DNA of 47,295 bases from Myxococcales bacterium (GCA_021783235.1 JAJXUD010000034.1:1-47295), one strand, 5' to 3'; shown: positions 1-8,709, numbered from the stretch's first letter. Numbers and translations are program-made. Notes: generated by a model not told the origin, from the sequence alone.

Positions 1-16
1 GCAGGACAAAGGAGAC

Positions 17-66
17 GATCCCCCTCGGGCGGCTTGCATCAAGCTTTCTGAGGGGGATTTCTCTTT
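17..66 (+). terminator. Hairpin with T-rich tail at the left edge
   Basis: Arms 17-26 and 50-59 pair over 10 bp (GATCCCCCTC with GAGGGGGATT, one G-U pair). A second small hairpin, GCTTG-CAT-CAAGC, sits inside the loop at 32-44. A T-rich run (TTTCTCTTT) follows on the plus strand. It would terminate a plus-strand gene lying left of the window and insulate it from the convergent gene remnant at 124-420. Confidence 0.6.
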
Positions 67-123
67 CCCATCACCGACCGTGCTCAGGATCGCCGCGATC
101 TCCATCACGCAGCGAGCGCACTC

Positions 124-420
124 TCACTCCTCGTCCTCGCCGAAGAGGTCCTTGCGGCGCTCGACCCGGTAGAACTCGTCATACCAGGAGGTCGTACCGA
201 GGAGCTTGTCGAGGCATGCCCGCCACGGCGAGGGGATGTCGCCAGATTTGGTGAGTAGGCGCGTCACGGCCATCCAGAGCGGGAACAGCAGCCACATGTC
301 GATGGCTTTCGTGTTCGCGACGGCCTGGATGGTCTCCCACTCGACCTGCATGCCGTAGGGGTCGAGGAACAGCACGGCTCTATGCCTCTTCCAGCTCCGC
401 GTGCAGAGCGCGCGGATCTT
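124..420 (-). pseudogene. Remnant of a three-Cys-motif partner (TcmP) gene
   Basis: The frame encodes about 99 residues that resemble the middle of TcmP proteins, including RAVLFLDPYGMQVEWETI, IDMWLLFP and a later SWYDEFYR-type block. Resemblance begins near residue pair AK (about 420). Upstream the same frame is Ala/Pro-rich filler and meets a stop at 478-480, which is the stop codon of the neighbouring collagen-like gene. The frame ends with LFGEDEE, about where family members, as I remember them, continue for roughly another 100 residues. Family members are normally 300-400 residues, so both ends are missing. A GTG at 375 would give an 83-residue product without a ribosome site. I read this as a decaying fragment left by a deletion or rearrangement. 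TcmP has been linked to defence-type loci, but its three-Cys partner is not seen here. Confidence 0.6.
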
Positions 421-477
421 CGCGCTGTCCGCGCGAGCGGATCTCGGGGCCTCGCTGTCTGCGGGCGCTGCCGCCGC

Positions 478-1884
478 TCAGCGGACGAAGAGGCGGTAGT
501 TCCAGGACGGCGAGTAGGGCGGCTGCGCGGAGGCTTGGCAGGTCCCGCACGAGCTGCCGCACCAGGAGTCGGTGCCGAGCAAGATGTAGGTCCCCGGCCC
601 GGTGGGCGTCGAGCACCAGCGGTCCGCGCCGGTGTCCAGCTGCAGCTCGACGTCCGAGTGCCGGTACTGGTCTGGCATGCTCCCCTGGTTCATTCCCGTG
701 CCGAGGCCGGGCTCGTTGTCGTCCGCGGTGAAGGGCGGATTCGTGACGCCGAGGCGGGTGCAGTCGCCGTTCGGATTGAAGATTCGGTTGGCGATGAGGT
801 TCGTGCCCTGCTGGAGCAGCGGCTCCCAGGCGTAGACGTTGGCGATACTCTGGCTCTTCGGCGAACTCGTCACGACGAAGTTGTTCGAGCCGGTGAAGAA
901 GTCGTTCAGGCGGTGGGCCGGCATCACCCAGTCGCGCCAGCCGATGAGGCTGCCGTCGACGGGGTCCGTGATCTCGATGAGGACGTTCGTGCCGACGACC
1001 AGGCTGGCGGCGGGCGACTTGTAGTCGCCGACGAAGCGATTCTCGAACGTGCCGTACTCGTTCGGGCCCAGCCAGAAGGCGAGGTTCGTCCAGTCGACGA
1101 TGTCACCGTCGGTGGGGACCACGCCCATCACGAAGGTCCAGCCGCCGCTGTCGGTGGTCATGTCGCAGTGGGCCTGGAAGGGCGCGCTGGCGCCCGTGGG
1201 GTCGATCCAGAAGACGCCGTCCTGCCCCGCGCAGGCTGGCGACGCGGCCAGGATCGCCGAGCAGGAGGCGCCGGCGGGGGCGCTCGCGGTGCCCGGGCTG
1301 CACGGCGGCGCGAAGGTGCCGGTGAGGAGCAGCTCGGCGCTGCCGCCCGTGGACGTCGCGAAGGCGATTCCCGAGCGCGGCCCCGGATCGCCCGAGGCGG
1401 GCAGGGTGAAGGTGACCGTGCAGCTCGCCCCGCCGGCGAGGCTGCTGCCGCAGGTCGTCGACCCGACGGCGAAGCCGGCCGGCGCGGTGACGGTGGGGTT
1501 GTTCGCGGGCTGGTCGCCCACGTTCGCGAGGGTCGCGGTCTGCGAGCCGTCGGTCGTGGTCACGCTCCCGAACGACAGCGAGGCCTCCTGCCACTCGAGC
1601 AGCGACGCGACTGGCCCGGTCGCGCCGGTCGGTCCCTGGCCGCCAGTGGCGCCCGTCGCGCCGGTCGATCCCTGGCTGCCGGCGGCCCCCGTCGCGCCGG
1701 TCGGTCCCTGGCTGCCCGCGGCTCCCGTGGCCCCGGTCGGTCCCCGGCTGCCGGCGGATCCGGTGGCGCCCGTCGCGCCGTCGGGACCGGTGGCCCCGGT
1801 CGCGCCTTGCGGGCCGGTGGCGCCGGCGCAGGCGACGCAGAGGCAGAGTGACAGGCTGAGAAGGCTGGTTCGGCGTCCGAGCAT
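478..1884 (-). CDS. Secreted lipoprotein: collagen-like stalk, choice-of-anchor D domain, fibrinogen-like head
   Basis: This 468-residue product starts at an ATG preceded by GAAAGAGG. A signal peptide ends in a lipobox-like VAC at Cys19, although Cys at -3 is unusual. Directly after it come 24 uninterrupted Gly-X-Y triplets (residues 21-92), then an Ig-like choice-of-anchor D/HYDIN-type domain (about 95-192, motif [22 protein letters not shown]). The C-terminal half resembles a fibrinogen C-terminal domain (about 205-468), with [23 protein letters not shown] and paired cysteines near the end. The architecture is a lipid-anchored rigid stalk presenting a ligand-binding head, so an adhesion or recognition role at the cell surface is inferred. 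The triplets rarely contain Pro, and stability would depend on Thr/Ala/Gln-rich positions, as in other bacterial collagens. It is followed immediately by the TcmP remnant. Confidence 0.85.
   Translation of the reverse strand: MLGRRTSLLSLSLCLCVACAGATGPQGATGATGPDGATGATGSAGSRGPTGATGAAGSQGPTGATGAAGSQGSTGATGATGGQGPTGATGPVASLLEWQEASLSFGSVTTTDGSQTATLANVGDQPANNPTVTAPAGFAVGSTTCGSSLAGGASCTVTFTLPASGDPGPRSGIAFATSTGGSAELLLTGTFAPPCSPGTASAPAGASCSAILAASPACAGQDGVFWIDPTGASAPFQAHCDMTTDSGGWTFVMGVVPTDGDIVDWTNLAFWLGPNEYGTFENRFVGDYKSPAASLVVGTNVLIEITDPVDGSLIGWRDWVMPAHRLNDFFTGSNNFVVTSSPKSQSIANVYAWEPLLQQGTNLIANRIFNPNGDCTRLGVTNPPFTADDNEPGLGTGMNQGSMPDQYRHSDVELQLDTGADRWCSTPTGPGTYILLGTDSWCGSSCGTCQASAQPPYSPSWNYRLFVR
1609..1824 (-). 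repeat. Collagen-coding tandem repeat, 36-bp higher-order unit
   Basis: The 72-codon Gly-X-Y stretch is built partly from a 12-residue (36-bp) unit of the type [12 protein letters not shown]. About four copies of it run from residue 46 to residue 92, with small variations. Such in-frame repeats can change copy number by slippage or recombination, so stalk length may differ between strains. Confidence 0.85.
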
Positions 1885-2051
1885 GGCGGCCTCTTTCGGA
1901 GAAAAAAACGTCGGCTCTCTTACCTTCGTGGTCCGGCCCTTGGCAAGCGACCGCCCGCTCGGCGCAGAGCCTCGGCGCACGTCGACCCGAGCCGGCGCGA
2001 AGGCCGGTCCCAGCTGGTCGCCGCGCTCGCCCCCCCCGCCCCGCGAGGGCC

Positions 2052-4598
2052 TTACGGCAGGTACATCCGCATCAGCGCGTGGCCGCCGGTGGCGCCCGAG
2101 GGGGTCGGCTGGACGATGCCGCCCACGGTGGCGCCCGTGGCCCAGGTGCCGTCGACGAAGTCGGTGCGGCTCGGGAAGCCGAGGCCGACGAGGACGGTGG
2201 CGGGCAGGTCCGCCATCTCGCCGGGCTCGCTCGTCACGATGTTCTGGCGGACGTTCGGGCCGAGGGCGATGAGCGGCACGTGGCGGGAGCTGGTGGGGCC
2301 GTAGAAGTCGGCGCCGGGATCGTCGATCTCGGTGGCGCCGCGGCTCGTGACGAGCACGAGGTTGCCGGCGGCGGCGGCGACGACCTGCCGGAGCGTCTGG
2401 CCGAGGGCGGCGAGCTCGCCCACCGCCGCGGGGCTGTCCCGGTTGGCGGTCCGCTTCCCGCCGAAGGAGACCACGGCGAGCGAGCGGCCGTGGCCCGAGA
2501 GGAAGGCGCCGAGCGCCGAGGCGATGCCGCTCTGATCCGGCTGGGCGTTCACGTCGATGGACGACGGGTCGACGTGGAGGAGCTGGTAGTCGGGCTGGCC
2601 GATGAAGGCCGTCGAGAAGCCCTGGGCCTTGGCGGCGTCGAAGATCGACGGCACGCCGAACGAGCCGGCGTTGCGCCACGCCTGGTAGCCGGCCTGATCG
2701 GAGACGAAGCCCGGGGGCGGCGGCATGGCGAGGAAGCCGAAGCCGGGGGCGGCCTCCTGGGTCGGGTCGTCCTCGGCGAAGGGGACCCAGTCGAGCGAGA
2801 CGGGGTAGCCGCCCGTCAGCAGCTCGTACTCGTTCACCGGCACGTCGCGGTAACGGTTCCAGAAGTGGTCGTAGACGGTCCCCTGCGCCATCAGGTCGAG
2901 GAACGGCTGCGCCGCCTCGCGCATCCCGCCGGTCCGGTCGTTGAAGATCTCGTCGTAGTAGAGCCCGTCGATGTCGACGATCACCGCGGAGTTCGCGGGC
3001 GCGACGTTCGGGCTGCCGTCCCAGCCGGAGCTCGCGAGGACGGTCGGCTGGCTCGTCGTCATGTCGCTGGGCTGCGGGATGGTCTCGCCCGGCTGCCCGG
3101 CGAAGGCCGCCATCACCGGCGCCCCCTCCTGGGTGGTCAGGTAGCCCGCGCCGAGCGCCCACATGGCGGTGGCGGCGACGTCGGCCTGCTGGACGGCGTG
3201 GGGCAGCATGACGCCCTTCTTGAAGGCGGGGCCCGAGAAGATGACCGGGACGTAGAGCTCCTCCTCGGAGAGGCCGCCGTGCCGGCCGTAGGGGTTGCCG
3301 GCGTGCTCCTTGAAGGGGCCGGGCTGCGTGTTCTTCCCGTCCACCTGGTTCAAGGTCCAGTTCGGGGCGGCGAAGACGAGGATGTCGGCCTGGTGGGGGC
3401 CGTCGATCCGGTAGTCGTGGAAGCGGCGGGTGCCCATGGCGCCGTCGAAGGTGACGGTGCGGGTGGGGTCGACGCCTTGCAGCTGGCCCGACTGGACGAC
3501 CTCGAGGAGCGCGTGGGTGACCTGCTGTTGCTGGGAGGCGCCCGCCGCGGTGCCGGCGCCCGGCGTGTGGGCGAAGATCGGCGTGTCGCCGTCGTCCTGG
3601 AGGATCACGTAGGAGTTGCCGTCGATGCCGAGCGAGGGGCCCAGCTTGGCGACGAGCGCGCCCATCTGGCCGTCGGCGGGCGTGGCGTCGCCTCCGTTCG
3701 CCGGGTGGCTGCCCAGCACGGCCTGGTCGTAGCTGTTGGTCTTGCCGTGATCGAGCGTGAAGACGAAGTTGGTCCGGTCGAGGAGCCCCTTCGAGTCGAG
3801 CGCCTGGATGACGTCGCCGATGGCGTCGTCGTAGTCCTCGATGACCTTGACCACCTCGGCGCCGATCTCGCCCGTGGGGTTGTTGTCCACGGCGGGGAAG
3901 TCCCAGAAGTACATGTAGCGCGGGATCTGGTCGACCGAGTGGGCCTGGATGAAGAGCGCCGCGTCGCGGATGGTGAAGTGCGTGGTGGTCTCGCCGGGAT
4001 TGCCCGGGCCGTCGAGCTGGTAGCTGCCTCCGTTGACGAGGGCGTCGGGGTACTGGAGCAGCCCGATGAGCATCGCCGAGCCGACGTCCCAGTTGACCTG
4101 GATGCCGTAGAGCGTCGCGCCGCCAATGGTGAAGTGGACGTCGTCGGCGCCGAGCTCGAAGGGCGGAAGCTGGCCGAAGTACGAGGGGTGGATGCCGAGC
4201 CGATGCGCGGCCTGGTAGACGCAGTCGCCGCGGGTCCGCAGCGGGTTGTCCGGGTAGAGCGCGTAGTCGCCGAGGCCGAGGCTGCCGAAGCTGACGGCGC
4301 TCGTGAGCTTCGGCCGGTCGACGCGGGCGTTGCCGGGGACGCCGCTGCCCTCGGGGAACTGGGCGGTCAGGGTCGCGTAGTTGCCCTGGTTCGAGTGGGT
4401 GGGCACCTGCACGCGCGAGTAGCCGAAGACGCCGTGGGCGATGAGCGACTTGATGTTGGGGGCATTCGCCTCCCAGAGCCCTTGCAGGCCGTGGTCGTCG
4501 ATCTCGATCTGGATGACGTTCTGCGGCGGCGGCGGCGGGGCCGAGCCGATGCAGGCGGTGGAGAGCAGGAAGAGCGAGAGGGCGAGGTGACGGCGCAT
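2052..4598 (-). CDS. Lipoprotein with two tandem alkaline-phosphatase-superfamily domains
   Basis: The start is set at an internal ATG with GGAGG five bases upstream; the product has 848 residues. A signal peptide ends at STAC (Cys16), followed by a proline run. Domain one (about 27-500) has the layout of type I phosphodiesterase/nucleotide pyrophosphatases. It shows an early acidic pair (D34-D35), PTHSN at 66-70 as the nucleophile region, DHG at 283-285 and [14 protein letters not shown] from 439, the usual metal ligands. Domain two (about 538-835) begins again with [10 protein letters not shown] but lacks the PTHS equivalent and has SRGATEID where DHG is expected. It keeps a C-terminal [13 protein letters not shown] infer one catalytic and one degenerate domain acting on phospho- or sulfo-esters outside the inner membrane. 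The substrate cannot be told. Confidence 0.85.
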   Translation of the reverse strand: MRRHLALSLFLLSTACIGSAPPPPPQNVIQIEIDDHGLQGLWEANAPNIKSLIAHGVFGYSRVQVPTHSNQGNYATLTAQFPEGSGVPGNARVDRPKLTSAVSFGSLGLGDYALYPDNPLRTRGDCVYQAAHRLGIHPSYFGQLPPFELGADDVHFTIGGATLYGIQVNWDVGSAMLIGLLQYPDALVNGGSYQLDGPGNPGETTTHFTIRDAALFIQAHSVDQIPRYMYFWDFPAVDNNPTGEIGAEVVKVIEDYDDAIGDVIQALDSKGLLDRTNFVFTLDHGKTNSYDQAVLGSHPANGGDATPADGQMGALVAKLGPSLGIDGNSYVILQDDGDTPIFAHTPGAGTAAGASQQQQVTHALLEVVQSGQLQGVDPTRTVTFDGAMGTRRFHDYRIDGPHQADILVFAAPNWTLNQVDGKNTQPGPFKEHAGNPYGRHGGLSEEELYVPVIFSGPAFKKGVMLPHAVQQADVAATAMWALGAGYLTTQEGAPVMAAFAGQPGETIPQPSDMTTSQPTVLASSGWDGSPNVAPANSAVIVDIDGLYYDEIFNDRTGGMREAAQPFLDLMAQGTVYDHFWNRYRDVPVNEYELLTGGYPVSLDWVPFAEDDPTQEAAPGFGFLAMPPPPGFVSDQAGYQAWRNAGSFGVPSIFDAAKAQGFSTAFIGQPDYQLLHVDPSSIDVNAQPDQSGIASALGAFLSGHGRSLAVVSFGGKRTANRDSPAAVGELAALGQTLRQVVAAAAGNLVLVTSRGATEIDDPGADFYGPTSSRHVPLIALGPNVRQNIVTSEPGEMADLPATVLVGLGFPSRTDFVDGTWATGATVGGIVQPTPSGATGGHALMRMYLP

Positions 4599-4683
4599 CG
4601 GGGCCTCCAGGGAGGAGCGCATCATAACCGAACGGCCCCCGAGCCCAAGGGGGGAGTGCGGCCCGAGCCCCTCGAGCGCGAGG

Positions 4684-5553
4684 CTACTCCCTCGGATCGG
4701 GCGCGAGCTCGGCGAGGAAGACGTCGCGCTCGCCCGGCGCGGCGGCGTTCCGCTCGCTGACCCAGGCGATCGACCTGCCGTCCGGCGAGAGGGCGGGGGC
4801 GAGGTCGGCGCCGGGGGTGAAGGTGAGCCGCTCGATGCCCGCGCCGTCGCGGTCGGCCTCGAACAGATCCCAGTCGCGGCCGGCGGCGTCGTCCATGGTG
4901 GAGGCGAAGAGGAGCCGCTGATCGCCCGGGAGCCAGGCCGGCTGCGCGGCCCGCGTCTCCTCCGGGGAGACGGCGGCGGGGGTGGCGCCGGAGATCGGGG
5001 CGACGAAGAGGCGGGAGCTCTCCTCGCCCCCCTCGATCCAGGCGAGCCAGGCCCCGTCCGGCGAGGGGGTGAGTTCGCGGGCGCCCGGGGGCGCGGGAAC
5101 CCGCAGGGGGCTGGGCGCGCGGCAGACGCCCGCGCCGACCGGGCGCGTCTCGGCCGGCCGGCAGGGGGAGGCGTCGGGACAGTCGAGCTGGACGGCCGTG
5201 CCGCAGAGGCCGGTGGGGCCGAACCAGATCCGCGCCCAGCGCTCGCCGGGGGGGAGATCGGCGGGGACGGGAACGGCCTTGCCCGCCGGGAGGTCGACGG
5301 TCTCGACCGCGGCGCCGGGGAGCGACAGGTCGAAGAAGGCGAGCCGCTTGCCGTCGGCCGAGAAGACGGGGCCGTCGGCCCGCCCGCTCGTCGAGAGCTG
5401 GCGGACGTGGGAGAGCCGGATCTCGCGCGGATCGCGCAGCGGATCGCTCGGATCGTCGACGGTCGAGGGGGGCAGCGGGGGGGAGGGCACGGGCGCCGGC
5501 CGCTGCGGACAGGCGGCCAGGGCGAGGAGCAGGGCCGAGGCGTAAAGGCGCAT
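4684..5553 (-). CDS. TolB/WD40-like beta-propeller lipoprotein
   Basis: The 289-residue product starts at an ATG that gives a short lipoprotein signal (LLLALAAC, Cys15) and a Pro-rich spacer. The body has repeated PD40-type blades with the signature SxDGxxLAF: GPVFSADGKRLAFF, SPDGAWLAWI, LPGDQRLLFAS and SPDGRSIAWVSE. Such repeats fold as a propeller and usually bind peptides or other proteins in the periplasm or at the outer membrane. An extra Cys-containing segment (about residues 110-150, with LCGTAV, DCPDASPC and GVCRAP) interrupts the repeats and may form disulfides. The frame is open further upstream, but that part is Arg/Pro-rich and would bury the signal peptide. No clear ribosome site is present. 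A TAGGGT box eight bases before the start fits a short leader. Confidence 0.8.
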   Translation of the reverse strand: MRLYASALLLALAACPQRPAPVPSPPLPPSTVDDPSDPLRDPREIRLSHVRQLSTSGRADGPVFSADGKRLAFFDLSLPGAAVETVDLPAGKAVPVPADLPPGERWARIWFGPTGLCGTAVQLDCPDASPCRPAETRPVGAGVCRAPSPLRVPAPPGARELTPSPDGAWLAWIEGGEESSRLFVAPISGATPAAVSPEETRAAQPAWLPGDQRLLFASTMDDAAGRDWDLFEADRDGAGIERLTFTPGADLAPALSPDGRSIAWVSERNAAAPGERDVFLAELAPDPRE

Positions 5554-5685
5554 TCGGCCGCACCCTAGCAAAGCGGCCGGCGCCGGCGAAGGGGCGGTCC
5601 CCGCCGAGCCGTCATCCCGGGGGCGATGCCGCCGGCGAGAAGGTCGGTCGCCGCGGGCCCCGTTCGGCTCTTTGGTCAGGCCGCG

Positions 5686-5714
5686 TGGAAACCTTCCCCG
5701 CGGCCTGTTATCCT
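5686..5714 (+). promoter_or_regulatory. Possible promoter of the TPR-zincin lipoprotein gene
   Basis: TGGAAA and TATCCT are separated by 17 bp, and each matches four of six positions of the sigma70 consensus. The -10 box ends 11 bases before the proposed GTG start, leaving a leader of only a few bases. No Shine-Dalgarno sequence is present. Confidence 0.4.
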
Positions 5715-5725
5715 CGCGGCTGGCC

Positions 5726-6985
5726 GTGAGACTCCTGCGCACACTCGCCCCCGGCTGCCTGGCCGTCCTCGCGCTCGGCTGCACGAGGCCGGCCCCCGCC
5801 GCTCGCGGTGGGGCCCTCGAGGCGCGGGCCCCATCGGGCGCGTCGAACGCCCCGCGGGTCTCGCTCGCCGGATCGCCTCCCAAGCCGGCGCCGAAGGCCG
5901 CGCCGTCGGGTCGGGTCGAGCCGGGCACGCCAGCCTGCCAGGCCAAGGGCGATCTGCTCGAGGCCTCGGAGCGGGCCTTCGACGAGAAGAAGTACGACCT
6001 CGCGCTCGGCTGCGCGGAGGAGGCGCTGCTCGACGACCCCGAGAACGCGGCCGCCGAGCACGAGCGGGCGGCGGCGCTGGTGGCCCTCTCGCGCTTCGAC
6101 GACGCGCGGGTCGCCTACGCCCACGCGCTCGCCCTCGACCCCGACGACCCCGAGATCCTGGTCGGCGCCGCCGACCTCTTCCTCTCTCACGGCGGCGGCC
6201 ACGAGGCGGACGAGATCGCCCTCGCGTACGCGCGCCGGGGCGAGAAGCGGGCCCGTCGCCGCCGGCCCGACCTGGTCGAGCAGCTCGAGCTGCTCCAGGG
6301 GATGGCGCTGAACGACCTCGGCCGCTCCGCCGAGGCGCTCGAGAAGCTCGATTCGGCGCTCGAGCGCGAGCCGAAGGATCTGGACGCCCGCTACGAGCGC
6401 GGCTCGGCGCTCTTCGAGCTCTGCCGCTTCGCGGAGGCGAAGGTCGAGCTCTCGAAGGTGGTCCACGAGCTCCCCGACGACGCCTTCGCCCAGCACGAGC
6501 TCGGCCTCGTCCTCGAGCGGCTCGGCGAGGCGCGCGAGGCCCACGGGCACCTCGCGCGGGCGACCCAGCTCGACCCCAAGGGTTTTCCGCCGCCGGTGGC
6601 GGTGGACCGGGCGGAGTTCGAGCGGATGGTGCGGGCGGAGATCGCCGCGCTGCCCTCGGAGCTGCGGCGCGATCTCGGGGCGGTGCCGGTGACCGTCCAG
6701 GAGACGCCGGAGCTCTCGGACCTCACCGTCGACGACCCGCCGCTCTCGCCGACCATCCTCGGCCTCTTCCGGGGCGACCCGATCCCCTCGGCCTGCTCCG
6801 CGGCGACGGGGGCCGCCGACGGCGGCGAGGAGCAGCGGGCCATCGTGATCTACCGCACGAACCTCCTCCGGGTGGTGCAGAGCAAGGACGAGCTCGAGAA
6901 GCAGGTCCGCATCACGCTGCTCCACGAGCTCGGCCACCTGCGGGGAGCCGACGACGACGAGCTGCGGCTCGAGGGGCTCGAGTAG
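5726..6985 (+). CDS. Lipoprotein with TPR repeats and a C-terminal minimal zincin (Zincin_1-like) domain
   Basis: I chose the GTG that places a clean lipoprotein signal at the N-terminus (LAVLALGC, Cys19), giving 419 residues. Longer in-frame starts only add sequence ahead of the signal. Residues about 70-290 are Ala/Glu-rich helical pairs of TPR type, such as ALDPDDPEILVGAADL and ALEREPKDLDARYERG. The last 120 residues match the pattern of the small Zincin_1 metallopeptidase family: FERMVRAEIAALPSELR, then LGLFRG, IVIYR, and VRITLLHELGHLRGADDDEL with the HExxH motif at 400-404. Free-standing family members are about 120 residues, so this is a fusion to a TPR scaffold. Protease activity is inferred from the motif only. 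The domain ends very soon after HELGH, as is usual for this family. Confidence 0.8.
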   Translation: MRLLRTLAPGCLAVLALGCTRPAPAARGGALEARAPSGASNAPRVSLAGSPPKPAPKAAPSGRVEPGTPACQAKGDLLEASERAFDEKKYDLALGCAEEALLDDPENAAAEHERAAALVALSRFDDARVAYAHALALDPDDPEILVGAADLFLSHGGGHEADEIALAYARRGEKRARRRRPDLVEQLELLQGMALNDLGRSAEALEKLDSALEREPKDLDARYERGSALFELCRFAEAKVELSKVVHELPDDAFAQHELGLVLERLGEAREAHGHLARATQLDPKGFPPPVAVDRAEFERMVRAEIAALPSELRRDLGAVPVTVQETPELSDLTVDDPPLSPTILGLFRGDPIPSACSAATGAADGGEEQRAIVIYRTNLLRVVQSKDELEKQVRITLLHELGHLRGADDDELRLEGLE

Positions 6986-7043
6986 GATCGATTGTCGCTT
7001 TCTCCGACTGCTCCGAAAGCGGACGTCGTGGTATAGGAGAGTC

Positions 7044-7619
7044 GTGCGGCGCCTCGCGCACCTCTTCTTCGTCTCACTCGTCTCCCTCGCCCAGGGCTGC
7101 GGCCGGGACACGGGGCGCTGGAACGGCGTCGTGCGGGCGGGCGCCGCGCGGACGACGCCCCAGGGCGACGTCCTCTCCGACAGCGCGCTCAAGCGCTACC
7201 TGCCCGCCACGGTGCTCGGCCGGCCGGGCGAGGCGCCGCAGGGGAGCGTCACCCGCATCGGGTCGCGCTCGCTCGCCGAGGCCACCCGCAGCTACCGGGC
7301 GCCGGGGGCCGACCTCGAGGCCGAGATCAAGCTCGCCGACGCCCGCTACGAGCCGCGCGCCACCGAGGCGATCCGATCGCTCGCCGGGGCCGACGAGCCG
7401 GACGACGACGATGCCGCCGAGCGGCTCGTGCTCCCGGGCGCCATCGGCTACGCGCGCTTCGATCAGGGCGAGCGGACGGCCCAGGCGCAGGTGGTCATCG
7501 GCGGCCGGTTCATCGCGAGCGCGACGGTTCAGCCGGCCAAGGGGGCCGAGGAGGCGGTCGCGGCCCTCCGCTCCATCGACACGCTCGCCATCTCGCGGCT
7601 CGCGGCCCAGTCGGACTGA
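7044..7619 (+). CDS. Small lipoprotein of unknown function
   Basis: This 191-residue product starts at a GTG with GGAGAG just upstream. The signal peptide ends in LAQGC (Cys19). The mature part is charged and has no motif I recognise. A conserved-looking core (AIGYARFDQGERTAQAQVVI followed by GGRFIAS) suggests a compact alpha/beta domain, and an acidic run (DEPDDDDAAE) precedes it. The stop codon overlaps the next start by one base (TGATG), so this protein and the Cys-array protein are almost certainly co-translated and may act together. Confidence 0.75.
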   Translation: MRRLAHLFFVSLVSLAQGCGRDTGRWNGVVRAGAARTTPQGDVLSDSALKRYLPATVLGRPGEAPQGSVTRIGSRSLAEATRSYRAPGADLEAEIKLADARYEPRATEAIRSLAGADEPDDDDAAERLVLPGAIGYARFDQGERTAQAQVVIGGRFIASATVQPAKGAEEAVAALRSIDTLAISRLAAQSD

Positions 7620-8116
7620 TGGCGGTCCAGCGGCGAGAGGCAGAGGTCTCGGAGGAGCGGGGCTCCGCCGGCCGGCGGCTCGAGGCGTCGGGCCGCGGCG
7701 CCCGGTCGGCGCGCGAGTTCCAGCTCGCGCTCGAGGCGCTGACGCGCGAGTACTCCGAGGGCGAGAGCACGCACGGCTGCCACGGCTGCAAGGGCTGCGA
7801 GCGCTGCGCCTCGTGCATGTTCTGCGAGGGCTGCGAGTCCTGCTACCGCTGCACCCACTGCCGCGGCTGCCGCGAGTGCAGCCACTGCTCGCATTGCCGG
7901 GACTGCGTCTCGTGCCACGGGTCGGCCTACTGCGAGCAGTCCGAGCTCTGCTCGGGGTCGAGCTACCTCGTCCTCTGCCAGAGCTGCTCCGACTGCACCT
8001 ACTGCTTCGGCTGCGTCGGTCTCGTCCGCAAGGACTTCCACATCCTGAACCAGCCCTACAGCCGGCAGGAGTACTTCGAGATCGTCGCGCGGCTTCGCCG
8101 CGAGCTGGGCCTCTGA
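7619..8116 (+). CDS. Cysteine-array protein, 23 Cys in strict triplet register
   Basis: The product has 165 residues. After a charged helical N-terminus (1-50), Cys occurs at residue 54 and then every third residue for 16 positions to residue 99. It occurs again at 105, 111, 120, 123, 126, 129 and 132, all in the same modulo-3 register. Gly, Ser, His and Arg fill the gaps. The C-terminus holds VGLVRKDFHILNQPYSRQEY, a segment I recall at the end of other bacterial Cys-rich proteins, some of them carrying misleading CaiB/BaiF-type names. No signal peptide is seen, so it is probably cytoplasmic unless exported with its neighbour. The pattern suits multi-metal (Zn, Cu or Fe-S) binding or a narrow disulfide-stacked solenoid; the sequence cannot distinguish these. 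Translational coupling to the upstream lipoprotein gene is evident. Confidence 0.8.
   Translation: MAVQRREAEVSEERGSAGRRLEASGRGARSAREFQLALEALTREYSEGESTHGCHGCKGCERCASCMFCEGCESCYRCTHCRGCRECSHCSHCRDCVSCHGSAYCEQSELCSGSSYLVLCQSCSDCTYCFGCVGLVRKDFHILNQPYSRQEYFEIVARLRRELGL
7778..8014 (+). repeat. Nine-base periodic TGC array encoding CxxCxxC
   Basis: TGC codons recur every nine bases from 7778 through the sixteenth Cys at 7913-7915. Further in-register TGC codons continue to 8014. All 23 cysteines use TGC. Intervening codons vary, so this is a protein-level periodicity and not a recent DNA duplication. Confidence 0.85.
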
Positions 8117-8250
8117 CGGCTCTCCGGGGCGGCGGCTGGGGCGCGACGCCGCCCCGCCGCGCCGAGCCGACCAAAAACGGCTGGCCGCCGGGCGCGCGCT
8201 GCGGCAACCTGGGGTTTCGATTGGCCGGCTGACGCCGGGAGGAGAGGTCG

Positions 8251-8709
8251 ATGCTCGTCGCGGAGAGCCACCGGGGACGCACGCTGCTCTTGCGGCTCGA
8301 CCGCAAAGACCTCCTCCACGACCGGATCCTCGCCGTCTGCCGCGAGCGCGGCGTCCGCTGCGCCCGGGTGACCGGCCTCGGCGCCTTCGAGGAGGCCGAG
8401 CTCGTCGAGTACGACCAGGCGAAGAAGGTCTACAAGCCGGCGCAGAGCTTTCGCGCGGCGATGGAGCTCTTGTCGCTGCAGGGGAACGTGAGCGAGAAGG
8501 ACGGGCAGCCGTTCATCCACCTGCACGCCGCGGTCTCGCGCGAGCGCGAGGATCAGGCGCGGCGCGTCGAGGTGCTGGGCGGGCACCTGAACCGGGCGGT
8601 CGTCTTCGCGGCGGAGATCACGCTCGACTGCTACGACGATCTGCGGCTCCACCGGCTGCCCGACGAGCCCACCGGCCTCTCGCTCTGGGGGAGGTGCGAG
8701 GAGGGGTAG
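8251..8709 (+). CDS. PPC/DUF296 domain protein
   Basis: The 152-residue product starts at an ATG preceded by GGAGGAGAGG. It matches the PPC (DUF296, PD1-like) fold: an N-terminal strand-rich half with RVTGLGAFEEAELVEY, then FIHLHAAVSRE, GGHLNRAVVFAAEI and a short basic tail. The HLHA histidines and the GGHL turn are family hallmarks and often bind a metal in bacterial members. In plants the domain is joined to AT-hooks; here it stands alone, and its bacterial role is not known. It is followed 80 bp downstream by the helicase gene but with separate start signals. Confidence 0.85.
   Translation: MLVAESHRGRTLLLRLDRKDLLHDRILAVCRERGVRCARVTGLGAFEEAELVEYDQAKKVYKPAQSFRAAMELLSLQGNVSEKDGQPFIHLHAAVSREREDQARRVEVLGGHLNRAVVFAAEITLDCYDDLRLHRLPDEPTGLSLWGRCEEG

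Noticed and set aside
124-420. A functional TcmP defence gene
   Set aside because: Both ends of the domain are missing, the only start is a GTG within the core, and no three-Cys-motif partner is adjacent in the window.
1609-1824. Regular 36-bp repeats considered as a CRISPR array
   Set aside because: Repeats are directly adjacent with no unique spacers and encode collagen triplets in frame.
2079-4760. Plus-strand open frame of about 890 codons opposite the double phosphatase gene
   Set aside because: Val/Gly/Arg/Glu-rich translation without domains, whereas the minus strand has intact signal peptide, ribosome site and catalytic motifs.
5554-5946. N-terminal extension of the propeller lipoprotein to a 420-residue product
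   Set aside because: The extension is Arg/Pro/Gly-rich, overlaps the divergent lipoprotein gene and would bury the lipoprotein signal peptide.
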